From: Lachnospiraceae bacterium
GTDB lineage: Bacteria; Bacillota; Clostridia; Lachnospirales; Lachnospiraceae
Reading direction: 5' to 3'
DNA length: 32,404 nt
Assembly: GCA_017615545.1 (NCBI GenBank)
Contig: JAFZZY010000046.1
Span: forward strand, 1-32,404
In this document: one piece after another, positions 1 through 7,362 of the stretch
How positions within the stretch are numbered: position 1 is the stretch's first letter
Layout: every line of letters begins with the position of its first letter
Notes under the pieces: generated by a model
The model's database searches: none
Seen by the model: only the letters and a program-made list of their open reading frames with translations
Told to the model about the DNA's origin: nothing
Made by a program: the position numbers and the translations under genes

Positions 1-322
1 AAGAGAAACAGGTGAAATCTAGCCGTAAAGGTAGCCGGGACATTACGGCTGGAAAGGAAAAAGATGAAATTCAGCCGTAACGGCTGCCCGGACATTACGG
101 CTGAAAGGGAAAAAGATGAAATCCAGCGGTAACGATCGCCAACGTATTACGGCTGGAAGGGGGAAAGGTGAAATTCAGCCGTAACGGAAGCCGGGACATT
201 ACGGCTGAAAGGGAAAAAGATGAAATTCAGCCGTAACGGCTGCCCGGACACTACGGCTGAAGGGGAAAAAGATGAAATCCAGCCGTAACACCAGCCGGTT
301 CATTACGGGTGAGAATCAAAAA
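1..322. repeat. 52-bp tandem repeat array with internal palindromes
   Basis: Six consecutive units begin at 11, 63, 115, 167, 219 and 271, and every unit is exactly 52 bp. Bases 1-10 resemble the end of another unit, so the array continues beyond the left edge. Each unit starts G[A/G]TGAAAT, then has arms CAGCCGTAA and TTACGGCTG separated by about 14 bases, then an A/G-rich tail ending AAA. The first arm is often followed by CGGCTG, which can itself pair with CAGCCG, so two alternative hairpins are possible. The inner 14 bases vary most. Unit 3 has one damaged arm and unit 6 is diverged. A 52-bp period is not a multiple of three, which argues against a coding repeat. It equals about five DNA helical turns, so a protein bound at each unit would face the same side. 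Function unknown. Confidence 0.95.
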
Positions 323-341
323 CATGAAATGGAGGAAGGAT

Positions 342-1142
342 ATGTTTGATTATTCAAAAGCGCTGAGAGAGCAAATGTACGAAATTGATGAGTTGATCTT
401 CAAATTGAAGAAAAGCGAGAATGCGATGAGAGGTCTGGCTGAGGGGTCAGTTAGGGTTACATCTTCGCATGGGTGTCAGCAGTATTACTTCTGGAGACAG
501 GGGGCTTCTGACGAAGAGTACATCCCCACCAAAGACAAAGAGTTCGCCCATAAGTTGATTCAGAGAGAGTATGATCGGAAGGTGCTTAAGAAACTGCAGA
601 AACTAAAGAAGGAGATGATCCGGTTTTTGTGTCATTATAACGTTAAGGGTGTGGACGAGACGTATGAGAGGTTGTGTAAGGGGAGGCAATCGGTAATTAC
701 ACCGGTTGATTTGACGGATGAGATGTTTGTTGAGAGGTGGAGGGAGATGAACCCCGGGGGCCAGAATCCGTATCCGGAGGGCGGCAGATATGAGACAGAG
801 GGGGGAGAACTGGTTCGGTCGAAATCCGAGAAGATCATAGCGGATACGTTACACAGGATGAATATCCCTTATCAGTACGAGCCGCAGATCTGTGTTTCCG
901 GGAATCGCTTTTTCTATCCGGATTTTGTTTGCCTGAATGTCGACAAACGAAAGACGATCTATTGGGAACACCTGGGGCTACCGAATGCGAGCGAATATGC
1001 AACGAAGAATTACACGAAACTGGAAACGTATGAAAGGAACGGGATACTTTTGGGCGATAATCTGATCCTTACGTTGGAATCGCCTGACTATCCTTTGGAT
1101 ACCGGCCTGATCCGAAAGAAGATAGAGTTATTGCTCTCATGA
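342..1142 (+). CDS. PD-(D/E)XK nuclease-fold protein, function unknown
   Basis: The product is 266 aa. I chose ATG 342 because GGAGG at 331-335 lies six bases upstream. The frame is open further back, with a GTG at 309 and an ATG at 324, but those lie in or at the end of the repeat array and have no ribosome binding site. Residues about 1-130 are charged and helical and not recognised. Residues about 158-265 look like a restriction-endonuclease-like core: a helix with RSKSEK (Glu163), a strand ending YPDF (Asp194), and a strand YWEHLG (Glu209). These fit the family's acidic triad, although the usual Lys of ExK is replaced. AGA, AGG and GGG codons are more common than in the neighbours, hinting at recent acquisition. 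No methylase or specificity partner is seen. The nuclease fold is likely; the role is open. Confidence 0.72.
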   Translation: MFDYSKALREQMYEIDELIFKLKKSENAMRGLAEGSVRVTSSHGCQQYYFWRQGASDEEYIPTKDKEFAHKLIQREYDRKVLKKLQKLKKEMIRFLCHYNVKGVDETYERLCKGRQSVITPVDLTDEMFVERWREMNPGGQNPYPEGGRYETEGGELVRSKSEKIIADTLHRMNIPYQYEPQICVSGNRFFYPDFVCLNVDKRKTIYWEHLGLPNASEYATKNYTKLETYERNGILLGDNLILTLESPDYPLDTGLIRKKIELLLS

Positions 1143-1447
1143 TGCAAGAGGATGGCATCCAGATATAAACTCGAGACGGAGGCTTAGTATCGCATTTTCA
1201 GTGTTTATCATGATCCATAGTTATGTGTCAGTATAGGCTAACGAGTAGGTGAGGAAATGCGGATCGTATTTAATGAACTTTGGGACCTATCCATGTTCAC
1301 AAAGTGTCGATCAATCAGGTTAACCAGCATCGACGCCAGTGATGCCCACATTGTTTATCCGGTCGACAAATGACGTTAAAAATGTTATAATGATCACGAA
1401 AATAAGATCGAAATAAATGACTATGTGTCTCTTTACGGGAGGACGAG
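1143..1447. other. intergenic region upstream of the nucleoside hydrolase
   Basis: No open frame with a ribosome binding site is visible in these 305 bases. A short GATGC/GCATC inverted repeat at about 1141-1159 follows the nuclease stop but has no T-tract, so it is not a convincing terminator. The only clear signal is the promoter at 1363-1391. Confidence 0.6.
1363..1391 (+). promoter_or_regulatory. sigma-A promoter for nucleoside hydrolase
   Basis: TCGACA at 1363-1368, a 17-bp spacer and a perfect TATAAT at 1386-1391. It lies 56 bases before the start codon at 1448, and GGGAGG just precedes that start. Confidence 0.75.
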
Positions 1448-2338
1448 ATGGCATACGAGGGAAGACTGTTTGATATACCGAATGAGAAGAAGATACGGGT
1501 GATCGTGGATACGGATGCTGCGTGTGAGGCGGACGATCCGTTTGCGATCGTGCATGCGCTGCTCAGTCCGAAATTGATGGTGAAGGGGATCGTGGCGGAG
1601 CATTTTGCGCAGGAAGGTTCCATGGAGCGAAGCTACGACGAGATCCGCACTATATTGACCGCAATGGGAATGGACGTTCCCGTGCTGAAAGGGCAGAAGG
1701 GCCCGCTGGCACAGGATACGGAGGCTTCCGAGGCCGTTGATTTTATCATCGACGAAGCACTGAAAGAAGAGAAAGCCCCGCTGTTTATCCTCTGTCAGGG
1801 CGCGATAACGAATGTGGCCATGGCGCTGAAGAAATGCCCCGCGATCGCGCCGCGGATGACGATCATTTGGATCGGGACGCACGGGACCATGTACGAGCCT
1901 GCGCCTTTTCGCGAGTTTAACGCGGGCAATGATATCGAGGCGGCGAACCTGGTGCTGGGCAGTGATGCACCGCTTTGGCTGGTGCCGTCCTATGTATATA
2001 CGACGATAAATATTGGGATCGCCGAGATCAAAAGAAGGATCGCTCCGAGCGGGAAGATCGGGGCACATCTGTACGAGAATTTGATCGCATATAACAACTC
2101 CGAAGGAGCGGGATGGACGCAGGGCGAGAGCTGGTCGCTCGGCGACTCGCCTGCGATAGCGATCGCCATCAATCCCGGCTGCGGTAGAAGCGAGATGGCG
2201 CCGGCGCCCTATGTGGAGGAGGACACGACGTCAAAGTACATCCCGGGCAGGCGAGTGATCAAAGTCTATCGGGATGTCGATTCGAGATATATTCTGGAAG
2301 ATTTCATCGCGAAACTCGAGTTGTTTTCAGAGACATAA
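1448..2338 (+). CDS. nucleoside hydrolase family protein
   Basis: This 296-aa protein belongs to the inosine/uridine-preferring nucleoside hydrolase superfamily, whose members cleave the N-glycosidic bond of ribonucleosides to ribose and base using a bound calcium ion. The N-terminal aspartate cluster is present as VDTDAACEADD (Asp21, Asp23, Asp29, Asp30), slightly longer than the usual DTDxxxDD. The substrate-binding EFNAGND (Glu156, Asn158, Asp162) and a late LGDSP aspartate are also present. Length is typical and there is no signal peptide, so it is probably cytoplasmic nucleoside salvage. ATG 1448 follows GGGAGG and its own promoter. No transporter or kinase for nucleosides is adjacent. 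The substrate cannot be told; the C-terminal half is diverged from the classical IunH type. Confidence 0.85.
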   Translation: MAYEGRLFDIPNEKKIRVIVDTDAACEADDPFAIVHALLSPKLMVKGIVAEHFAQEGSMERSYDEIRTILTAMGMDVPVLKGQKGPLAQDTEASEAVDFIIDEALKEEKAPLFILCQGAITNVAMALKKCPAIAPRMTIIWIGTHGTMYEPAPFREFNAGNDIEAANLVLGSDAPLWLVPSYVYTTINIGIAEIKRRIAPSGKIGAHLYENLIAYNNSEGAGWTQGESWSLGDSPAIAIAINPGCGRSEMAPAPYVEEDTTSKYIPGRRVIKVYRDVDSRYILEDFIAKLELFSET

Positions 2339-2438
2339 TGTGAAGTCACATATGATATCAGCGGAAATACACCGTTCTGGTAGTGCTCGAGGAGGAAAAA
2401 TAATATAAACAGACTTATTTTCATACGGAGGGTTTACT

Positions 2439-4190
2439 ATGAAAATGCTTTTGAAACTGAGCCGCGAGGCCATTCGCTACCGTACGTTGTACATTATCGC
2501 CATTTTGTCGACGTTGCTTTTGACGGGCATTAATCTGGCGGCGCCGCGTGTTCTTTCTTCCATGACCGGTATCGTGAGCAGTGGCGTGGACGACGAGGGC
2601 ATGAAGCGTATCTGGGGCCTGACGGCCATACTGATCGGCCTGTACCTCTTGCGTATCCTGTTCCGTTTCCTGAACAACTACCTGGCGCATAAGGCGGCCT
2701 GGTACCTGGTCGGCGACCTTCGGACGCGCACCTACGATAAACTGGAGCGCATGCACATCGGCTATTTTCACGATAAACAGACGGGCGACCTCATGAGCCG
2801 CATCGTCAACGATACGCGGGATTTCGAACTGCTCTATGCGCATATGATCCCCGAGACCATCACAAATATCATGACCTTCGTCGGAGCACTGATCATTTTG
2901 CTCACGATCAATGTGAAACTGGCGCTCATTACCTGTGCGCCGATCCCGTTGATCTTCCTGTCTGGCATCATCTTTTCGAAGAAGGTCCGCCCGTTCTTCC
3001 GAGCGTCGCAGAAGAAGATGGGCGAGCTGAACGGCAAATTGCAGGACAATCTGTCCGGCATCCAGGAGATCCAGTCGTTCGGACGTGAGGAATACGAGAC
3101 CGAACAGGTCAATATCAAAAACTTTGAACACATCTCTTCGATGCTGAAGGCCCTGAAGATCAGCGCGATCTTTCACCCCTGCGTGGAATTCATTTCCTCG
3201 ATCGGTACCATTCTGGTCGTGTCATTCGGCGGCTACCTGGCATGGAAAGAGGGAATGCAGGTCGAGGCGATCGTCGCCTTCCTGCTGTATCTGGGACTGT
3301 TTTACGCGCCTGTGACCGGTCTGGCGAACCTGCTTGAGAACATGCAACAGTCGCTCGCCGGCGCCGAGCGTGTTATGAGTATATTGGACGCTCCGTGCGA
3401 GATCGTGGACCGCGAGAACGCGACCCCGCTCGAGAACGTCAAAGGTGAGATCGAATTCGAACACGTCAGCTTCTCCTATGAGACCGGCGACGAAGTCTTG
3501 AAGGACATCTCGTTCCGGTGTGAAGCCGGGAAAATGCTGGCCCTGGTCGGCCCGACCGGTGTCGGCAAAACAACGATCACAAAACTGATATCGCGGTTTT
3601 ACCAGCCCACGGAAGGAAAGATCAAGATCGATGGAAACGATCTGATGGACGTCACCATCGAAAGCCTGCGAAAGAACATTTCCCCCGTGTTACAGGACAC
3701 CTTCCTGTTCAACGGAACGATCGCGGAGAATATAGGCTATGCGGATCCGGATGCGGACATCGATGCCATCATGGAGGCGGCGAAAGCGGCCAATATCCAC
3801 GACGACATCATGCACATGCCGGATGGCTATAATACGTTGGTGGGAGAGCGAGGACTGCGCCTGTCCGGAGGGCAGAAGCAGAGAGTGGCCATTTCCCGTG
3901 CCATCCTGAGGAAGTCGCCGATCATCATCCTCGATGAGGCTACGGCTTCGGTCGATGTGGAGACGGAGCATCAGATCCAGAAGGCGATCGCCAATATCAC
4001 GGGAAGCCGAACGATCATCGCAGTCGCGCACCGACTGTCTACGATCCGCAACGCAGATAAGATCCTGGTGATCGAAAACGGCGTGCTGGTCGAAGAGGGG
4101 AATCATGAGGAACTCGTGGCTTTAGGAGGACGTTACGCGCGGATGAATCGCATCCAAAGCACGACCTTCGAGGACGCCAAAGGGTTCTGA
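2439..4190 (+). CDS. ABC exporter, fused membrane and ATPase domains
   Basis: A 583-aa half-transporter of the MsbA/LmrA/BmrA architecture. The membrane domain (about 1-310) has roughly six helices. The nucleotide-binding domain has Walker [10 protein letters not shown] (371-379), a Q-loop at PVLQD, signature LSGGQKQR (475-482), Walker B IIILDEAT (495-502) and switch His531. All catalytic elements are intact. Such proteins export drugs, lipids or peptides from the cytoplasm. There is no C39 peptidase domain, so bacteriocin processing is unlikely. Only one half-transporter is encoded here, so a homodimer is expected, although a partner elsewhere is possible. ATG 2439 follows ACGGAGGG. A strong promoter for the next operon begins six bases after its stop, so it appears to be the end of its own transcript. 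Confidence 0.93.
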   Translation: MKMLLKLSREAIRYRTLYIIAILSTLLLTGINLAAPRVLSSMTGIVSSGVDDEGMKRIWGLTAILIGLYLLRILFRFLNNYLAHKAAWYLVGDLRTRTYDKLERMHIGYFHDKQTGDLMSRIVNDTRDFELLYAHMIPETITNIMTFVGALIILLTINVKLALITCAPIPLIFLSGIIFSKKVRPFFRASQKKMGELNGKLQDNLSGIQEIQSFGREEYETEQVNIKNFEHISSMLKALKISAIFHPCVEFISSIGTILVVSFGGYLAWKEGMQVEAIVAFLLYLGLFYAPVTGLANLLENMQQSLAGAERVMSILDAPCEIVDRENATPLENVKGEIEFEHVSFSYETGDEVLKDISFRCEAGKMLALVGPTGVGKTTITKLISRFYQPTEGKIKIDGNDLMDVTIESLRKNISPVLQDTFLFNGTIAENIGYADPDADIDAIMEAAKAANIHDDIMHMPDGYNTLVGERGLRLSGGQKQRVAISRAILRKSPIIILDEATASVDVETEHQIQKAIANITGSRTIIAVAHRLSTIRNADKILVIENGVLVEEGNHEELVALGGRYARMNRIQSTTFEDAKGF

Positions 4191-4195
4191 TCACC

Positions 4196-4224
4196 TTGAC
4201 AACCAAAGGTCTTCTTGCTATGAT
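4196..4224 (+). promoter_or_regulatory. sigma-A promoter for the zinc-ribbon ABC operon
   Basis: TTGACA at 4196-4201, exactly 17 bp, then TATGAT at 4219-4224. The open frame of the next gene reaches back into this promoter. That shows the upstream part of the frame is not translated and supports the start at 4298. Confidence 0.88.
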
Positions 4225-4297
4225 TGACGTAAGAGAGCGACGGTGTTTTTTCGGAGATAGACGAGAAGCCACGCCGCATGGAAAGGAACGTACAAAT

Positions 4298-5269
4298 ATG
4301 GAAAATGAGATCAAATGTCCCTCTTGTGGACAGCTAATTCCATCGAAAAGTGTATTCTGCTTGTACTGCGGAATCAGCTTAGGCTCTGCGCCTACTTCTT
4401 CGCAGCCGATCGACGTGCAGCCACAGCAGCAACAGGAATATAACCCGCAGGTGGGGACTTCCTATGGTTATCCCCAGCAGCAGGGATACTACTCCTATGC
4501 GAATCCCAATCCGGTGACTTCGGATCCGAGGTTAAAAGAATTCCAGACGAGCCGGCTTCGACCCGGCCAGTCCGAACTCGTCCGCTGTTCGGCGATGTCC
4601 AAATGTTATGGGAACATGTATGCCCTCAGCGGATTGGAACTGCTCATCGGCAGCGGGAAGGTCATTGGCCTCCTGGGACCGAACGGAAGCGGTAAGACCA
4701 CGCTGATCAAGATCCTGTGCGGCCTGCTGACTCCGACGTCAGGTTCCGTAACGATCGCCGGGATGAACGTTGGCCCGGCTACGAAGGCTTTGGTGTCCTA
4801 TCTGCCCGACCGGACGTACATCCCCGAGTGGATGACCGTTCGTGAGATCCTCGATTATTTCAGCGATTTCTATAGGGATTTTCGCAGACCTCTGGCGGAG
4901 GCGATGCTGAACAACATGCACATTGGACAGGATTCCGTCATGAAGAAACTATCCAAAGGTAATCAGGAGAAGGTTCAGTTGGTGCTGGTCATGAGCAGAG
5001 ATGCCATGCTGTACCTTTTGGATGAGCCGATCGCGGGCGTCGATCCTGTTGCCAGGGATTTTATCCTGGAAACGATCATTCGTATGCATAATCCGAGCTC
5101 CAGCGTGATCATCTCCACGCATCTTATCACGGATATCGAGCCGGTACTGAATGAGGTCATCATGATCAAATACGGTACACTTGTGCTTCAAGGCGACGCC
5201 GATCAGCTCAGAAACACCTTCGGCAAATCGCTTAACGATATCTTCAAGGAGGTGTTCGCGGAATGTTAG
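4298..5269 (+). CDS. ABC-2 type ATPase with N-terminal zinc ribbon
   Basis: A 323-aa cytoplasmic ATPase. ATG 4298 follows GGAAAGGA and lies about 70 bases after the -10 box. Residues 1-28 are a zinc ribbon (Cys7-x2-Cys10, Cys21-x2-Cys24). Residues 30-75 are a Gln/Pro/Tyr-rich linker. The ABC domain follows, with Walker A GPNGSGKTT (127-135), an altered signature LSKGNQEK (218-225), Walker B LYLLDEP (238-244) and switch His275. The LSKGN-type signature is common in the YtrB/BcrA-like branch that serves ABC-2 permeases. The next gene overlaps its stop by seven bases, so the two are translated together. What the ribbon binds is unknown; it may sense or scaffold the complex. The substrate is unknown. 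Confidence 0.88.
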   Translation: MENEIKCPSCGQLIPSKSVFCLYCGISLGSAPTSSQPIDVQPQQQQEYNPQVGTSYGYPQQQGYYSYANPNPVTSDPRLKEFQTSRLRPGQSELVRCSAMSKCYGNMYALSGLELLIGSGKVIGLLGPNGSGKTTLIKILCGLLTPTSGSVTIAGMNVGPATKALVSYLPDRTYIPEWMTVREILDYFSDFYRDFRRPLAEAMLNNMHIGQDSVMKKLSKGNQEKVQLVLVMSRDAMLYLLDEPIAGVDPVARDFILETIIRMHNPSSSVIISTHLITDIEPVLNEVIMIKYGTLVLQGDADQLRNTFGKSLNDIFKEVFAEC

Positions 5270-6057
5270 GAAAACTCTTAAAATATGAATTCAAGTATTT
5301 GGTAAAGGAATTTACACGTTACTATGCGGTCTACGGTGCTTTGCTTGTGGCGGTGATCCTTATGTTTCAGTTGGCAATGCTTGAAAAAAGCAGTTCCGGC
5401 GGTTTTATCACTATACTTTTTACCGCGTGCTTAGTGGCTTACGTTATCTACACGATACTCCTCGTCTTTTTGACGATTGCCTATAATGTTCGAAGGTTTA
5501 AGAGGAATATGTTCAGCCAGGAGGGGTATCTGACGAATACGCTTCCGGTAACTCCCGAACAGCATATCATAGCGAAGGTGATCGCAGGCGGAGCCAATTG
5601 CGTGGTCAGTTATGTGGTGATCTTTTTCGGCCTCTGGTTGCTGTTAGCAGGATTTGGTCTGGGCGAAGATGTCTTCTCTTTTTTCGGAGATCTCATATCT
5701 TATATGAACATCCGTTATGCTCTGCCGACGTTCCTTGCAGCTACCACAGGTTTTATTGCCGTGTTACTGTGCTTTTATCTGGCGGTTGCGATCAGTTCCA
5801 TGATCGGAGGCAGCAAAGGTAAGGCGATCTTGCTCCTGGTCGGGGCCTACATTGCATATATGGTGATCAGCTCGATGATATCGGCATCCTTTAAAGAGCC
5901 GAAATATTACTCGGATGTATACTCGCTTTTAGCGAAGAACGTATACAGAACGGTCGCGACGAGAATGTATATTCTTACGTTGTTACACTCAGCCATAGCG
6001 GTGGCCGAGTTTTGCGGTATCGTTCACATTATCAAGAACAAATTGAATCTTCAGTGA
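5263..6057 (+). CDS. ABC-2 type permease subunit
   Basis: A 264-aa integral membrane protein with about six hydrophobic segments: around residues 20-37, 45-73, 107-130, 155-180, 190-206 and 233-255. A cytoplasmic loop near residues 74-100 carries basic residues and the stretch YLTNTLPVTPEQ, which recalls the coupling region of small ABC-2 permeases in Clostridia. The start ATG 5263 overlaps the ATPase stop, and the ribosome binding site AAGGAGG lies inside the ATPase gene, so coupled translation is expected. Together the two genes should form a transporter of two ATPases and two permeases. No clear terminator follows. The substrate cannot be inferred; a role in envelope stress or antimicrobial peptide export would fit the family but is a guess. 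Confidence 0.85.
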   Translation: MLGKLLKYEFKYLVKEFTRYYAVYGALLVAVILMFQLAMLEKSSSGGFITILFTACLVAYVIYTILLVFLTIAYNVRRFKRNMFSQEGYLTNTLPVTPEQHIIAKVIAGGANCVVSYVVIFFGLWLLLAGFGLGEDVFSFFGDLISYMNIRYALPTFLAATTGFIAVLLCFYLAVAISSMIGGSKGKAILLLVGAYIAYMVISSMISASFKEPKYYSDVYSLLAKNVYRTVATRMYILTLLHSAIAVAEFCGIVHIIKNKLNLQ

Positions 6058-6105
6058 TCATTTGGTTGTAAACTTTTAGGATGACTTAAGAAACGGAGGC
6101 AGTTT

Positions 6106-7029
6106 ATGGCCGGAAAAAAAGTTTCGGATAAGAAAACAAAGGTTCCGCAGCGCGTCAAGATGATGCGGAAAATGTGGGCAATGGGTGACGCACAAAGGGA
6201 TGCCGGGCTACAGGAGCCCGAGGATGTGGAGAAATTCCGCAACCTTTCCTATGGACCATTCGGGGAGGCAAACCTGCTGGACGTTTATCGTCCGGTAAAA
6301 CAGGCGGGGAAAATGCTCCCTGTGATCGTGAACGTCCACGGCGGCGGATATTTCTACGGCGATAAGGAACTGTATCGGTTCTATGCGATGCATCTGGCGC
6401 AGTTTGGTTTTGCCGTGGTGAACTTCAATTATCGTCTGGCGCCCGAACATAAATTCCCGGCTCCGTTGGAAGATACGATGGCAGTGTTTACTTGGATCGC
6501 AGAGCACGCGAAAGAGTACGGGCTTGACACGAAGCACGTTTTCATGGTCGGCGATTCGGCAGGCGCGCAACTGACGAGTCAGTTTGCCTGCATTTGGACG
6601 AATAAAGCCTACGCGAAGTTGTTTAGCTTTACCATTCCGAATAGCATTCGGCTGTGCGGTGTTTCATTGGCCTGCGGAATGTATGAATTACGTCCGGGGC
6701 TTACCGCACCGAATAACGACATGATGATGGACTATCTCGGCGACATGAGCATGGCGCAGGACGACCGGACCGAGATCCTCTCCAATATCACAAAGGATTT
6801 TCCGCCGGCGTACGTATTCTCGGCGGTCTATGACAGCCTGAAGGCAGAGTGCCGTCCATTTGCCGCATTCCTTCGGAAAAAGGGCATTATGGTTTCTTCC
6901 AGGATCTACGGAAGAAAAGAAGATACAGGAGCAGTGCACGTGTTCCATGTGAACCTGAAACTGCCGATCGGACAGCGCTGCAATCGCGACCAGATCGCAT
7001 TTTTCCGAAAACTGATAAAACAGGGTTGA
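6106..7029 (+). CDS. alpha/beta hydrolase, HSL/GDXG esterase type
   Basis: A 307-aa carboxylesterase-like protein of the hormone-sensitive-lipase family. The oxyanion-hole motif HGGG is at 78-81, followed by the family's YRLAPEHKFP stretch (109-118). The nucleophile elbow is GDSAG (149-153, Ser151). The acid is probably Asp243 in VYDSLKAE, and the catalytic His is His278 or His281 in GAVHVFHVN. Length is typical. There is no signal peptide, so it acts in the cytoplasm on small acyl or acetyl esters. ATG 6106 follows ACGGAGGC. It could be co-transcribed with the ABC-2 pair 48 bases upstream. The -35 box of the next promoter overlaps its stop codon. The natural substrate is unknown. Confidence 0.9.
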   Translation: MAGKKVSDKKTKVPQRVKMMRKMWAMGDAQRDAGLQEPEDVEKFRNLSYGPFGEANLLDVYRPVKQAGKMLPVIVNVHGGGYFYGDKELYRFYAMHLAQFGFAVVNFNYRLAPEHKFPAPLEDTMAVFTWIAEHAKEYGLDTKHVFMVGDSAGAQLTSQFACIWTNKAYAKLFSFTIPNSIRLCGVSLACGMYELRPGLTAPNNDMMMDYLGDMSMAQDDRTEILSNITKDFPPAYVFSAVYDSLKAECRPFAAFLRKKGIMVSSRIYGRKEDTGAVHVFHVNLKLPIGQRCNRDQIAFFRKLIKQG

Positions 7030-7054
7030 CATTTTCCGGGTGTGCCCTTATAAT
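7026..7054 (+). promoter_or_regulatory. perfect consensus sigma-A promoter of the ABC-F leader
   Basis: TTGACA (7026-7031), a 17-bp spacer and TATAAT (7049-7054) match the consensus at all twelve positions. Such a strong promoter ahead of a conditional terminator is typical of attenuation-controlled resistance genes: transcription starts constantly and is decided downstream. Confidence 0.95.
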
Positions 7055-7061
7055 TCACATA

Positions 7062-7076
7062 GTCAGACGATCTGAC
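7062..7076 (+). promoter_or_regulatory. short perfect hairpin at the transcript 5' end
   Basis: GTCAGA-CGA-TCTGAC forms a six-bp stem with a three-base loop, eight bases after the -10 box. It would sit at or next to the 5' end of the transcript. It could stabilise the RNA or be a repressor operator; the sequence alone does not decide. Confidence 0.5.
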
Positions 7077-7124
7077 GTACGACAAACATTGAATTACGCA
7101 ATACGCGAGAAAGGAGGAACACAA

Positions 7125-7199
7125 ATGGCAAGTCGTAAAGAATTCAAACGTGAAAAGGCTTTGTTTGTGGTTAATGCCTCCTGGAGAAGCGCAATATAG
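7125..7199 (+). CDS. 24-codon leader peptide of the ABC-F attenuator
   Basis: ATG 7125 follows a strong AAAGGAGG, and the frame stops at 7197-7199 after 24 codons. The peptide begins MASRKEFKREK and continues with a hydrophobic ALFVV stretch. It lies between a perfect promoter and a rho-independent terminator ahead of an ABC-F gene, as leader ORFs do in known ribosome-mediated attenuators. CCTCCT at 7177-7182, inside the ORF, is complementary to its own AGGAGG (7112-7117), so the ribosome binding site could be masked when the ORF is not being read. The peptide probably has no function beyond sensing ribosome stalling. That role is inferred from layout, not from a recognised arrest motif. Confidence 0.72.
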   Translation: MASRKEFKREKALFVVNASWRSAI

Positions 7200-7254
7200 C
7201 ACATGGTGTTTCTGTGCCCGTACTGCGGGTATGAGAACGTGTTGCTGATATTTG

Positions 7255-7290
7255 CCCCGATACCGGAAGGTGTCGGGGTTTTTGTGTTTT
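7255..7290 (+). terminator. attenuator terminator ahead of ABC-F gene
   Basis: CCCCGATAC (7255-7263) pairs with GTGTCGGGG (7270-7278, one G-U pair) and is followed by TTTTTGTGTTTT. It ends about 73 bases before the ABC-F start. Competing pairings exist: GGTAT (7228-7232) with ATACC (7260-7264) in the 5' arm, and CGGGG (7274-7278) with CCCCG (7296-7300). A small CCCG/CGGG hairpin at 7217-7229 could hold back the first of these. This fits a terminator/antiterminator switch, but I have not folded the RNA. Confidence 0.85.
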
Positions 7291-7362
7291 ACGGGCCCCG
7301 TGCCTAAAGAGTATCCGCTTCTTCAGTCAGGCTGCTTGCTTGTTGAAAGAGAGGTGGTCTCT

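Noticed and set aside
1..322. CRISPR array
   Set aside because: The whole 52-bp unit is similar from copy to copy, including the middle, and there are no unique spacers or cas genes.
1..322. Integron attC sites
   Set aside because: The units lack the R/L box signals, have no cassette ORFs between them and no integrase is present.
309..341. GTG 309 or ATG 324 as the nuclease start
   Set aside because: They fall inside or at the edge of the repeat array with no ribosome binding site; GGAGG fits ATG 342.
4196..4297. Longer N-terminus of the zinc-ribbon ATPase
   Set aside because: The added codons cover a near-perfect sigma-A promoter and lack a ribosome binding site.
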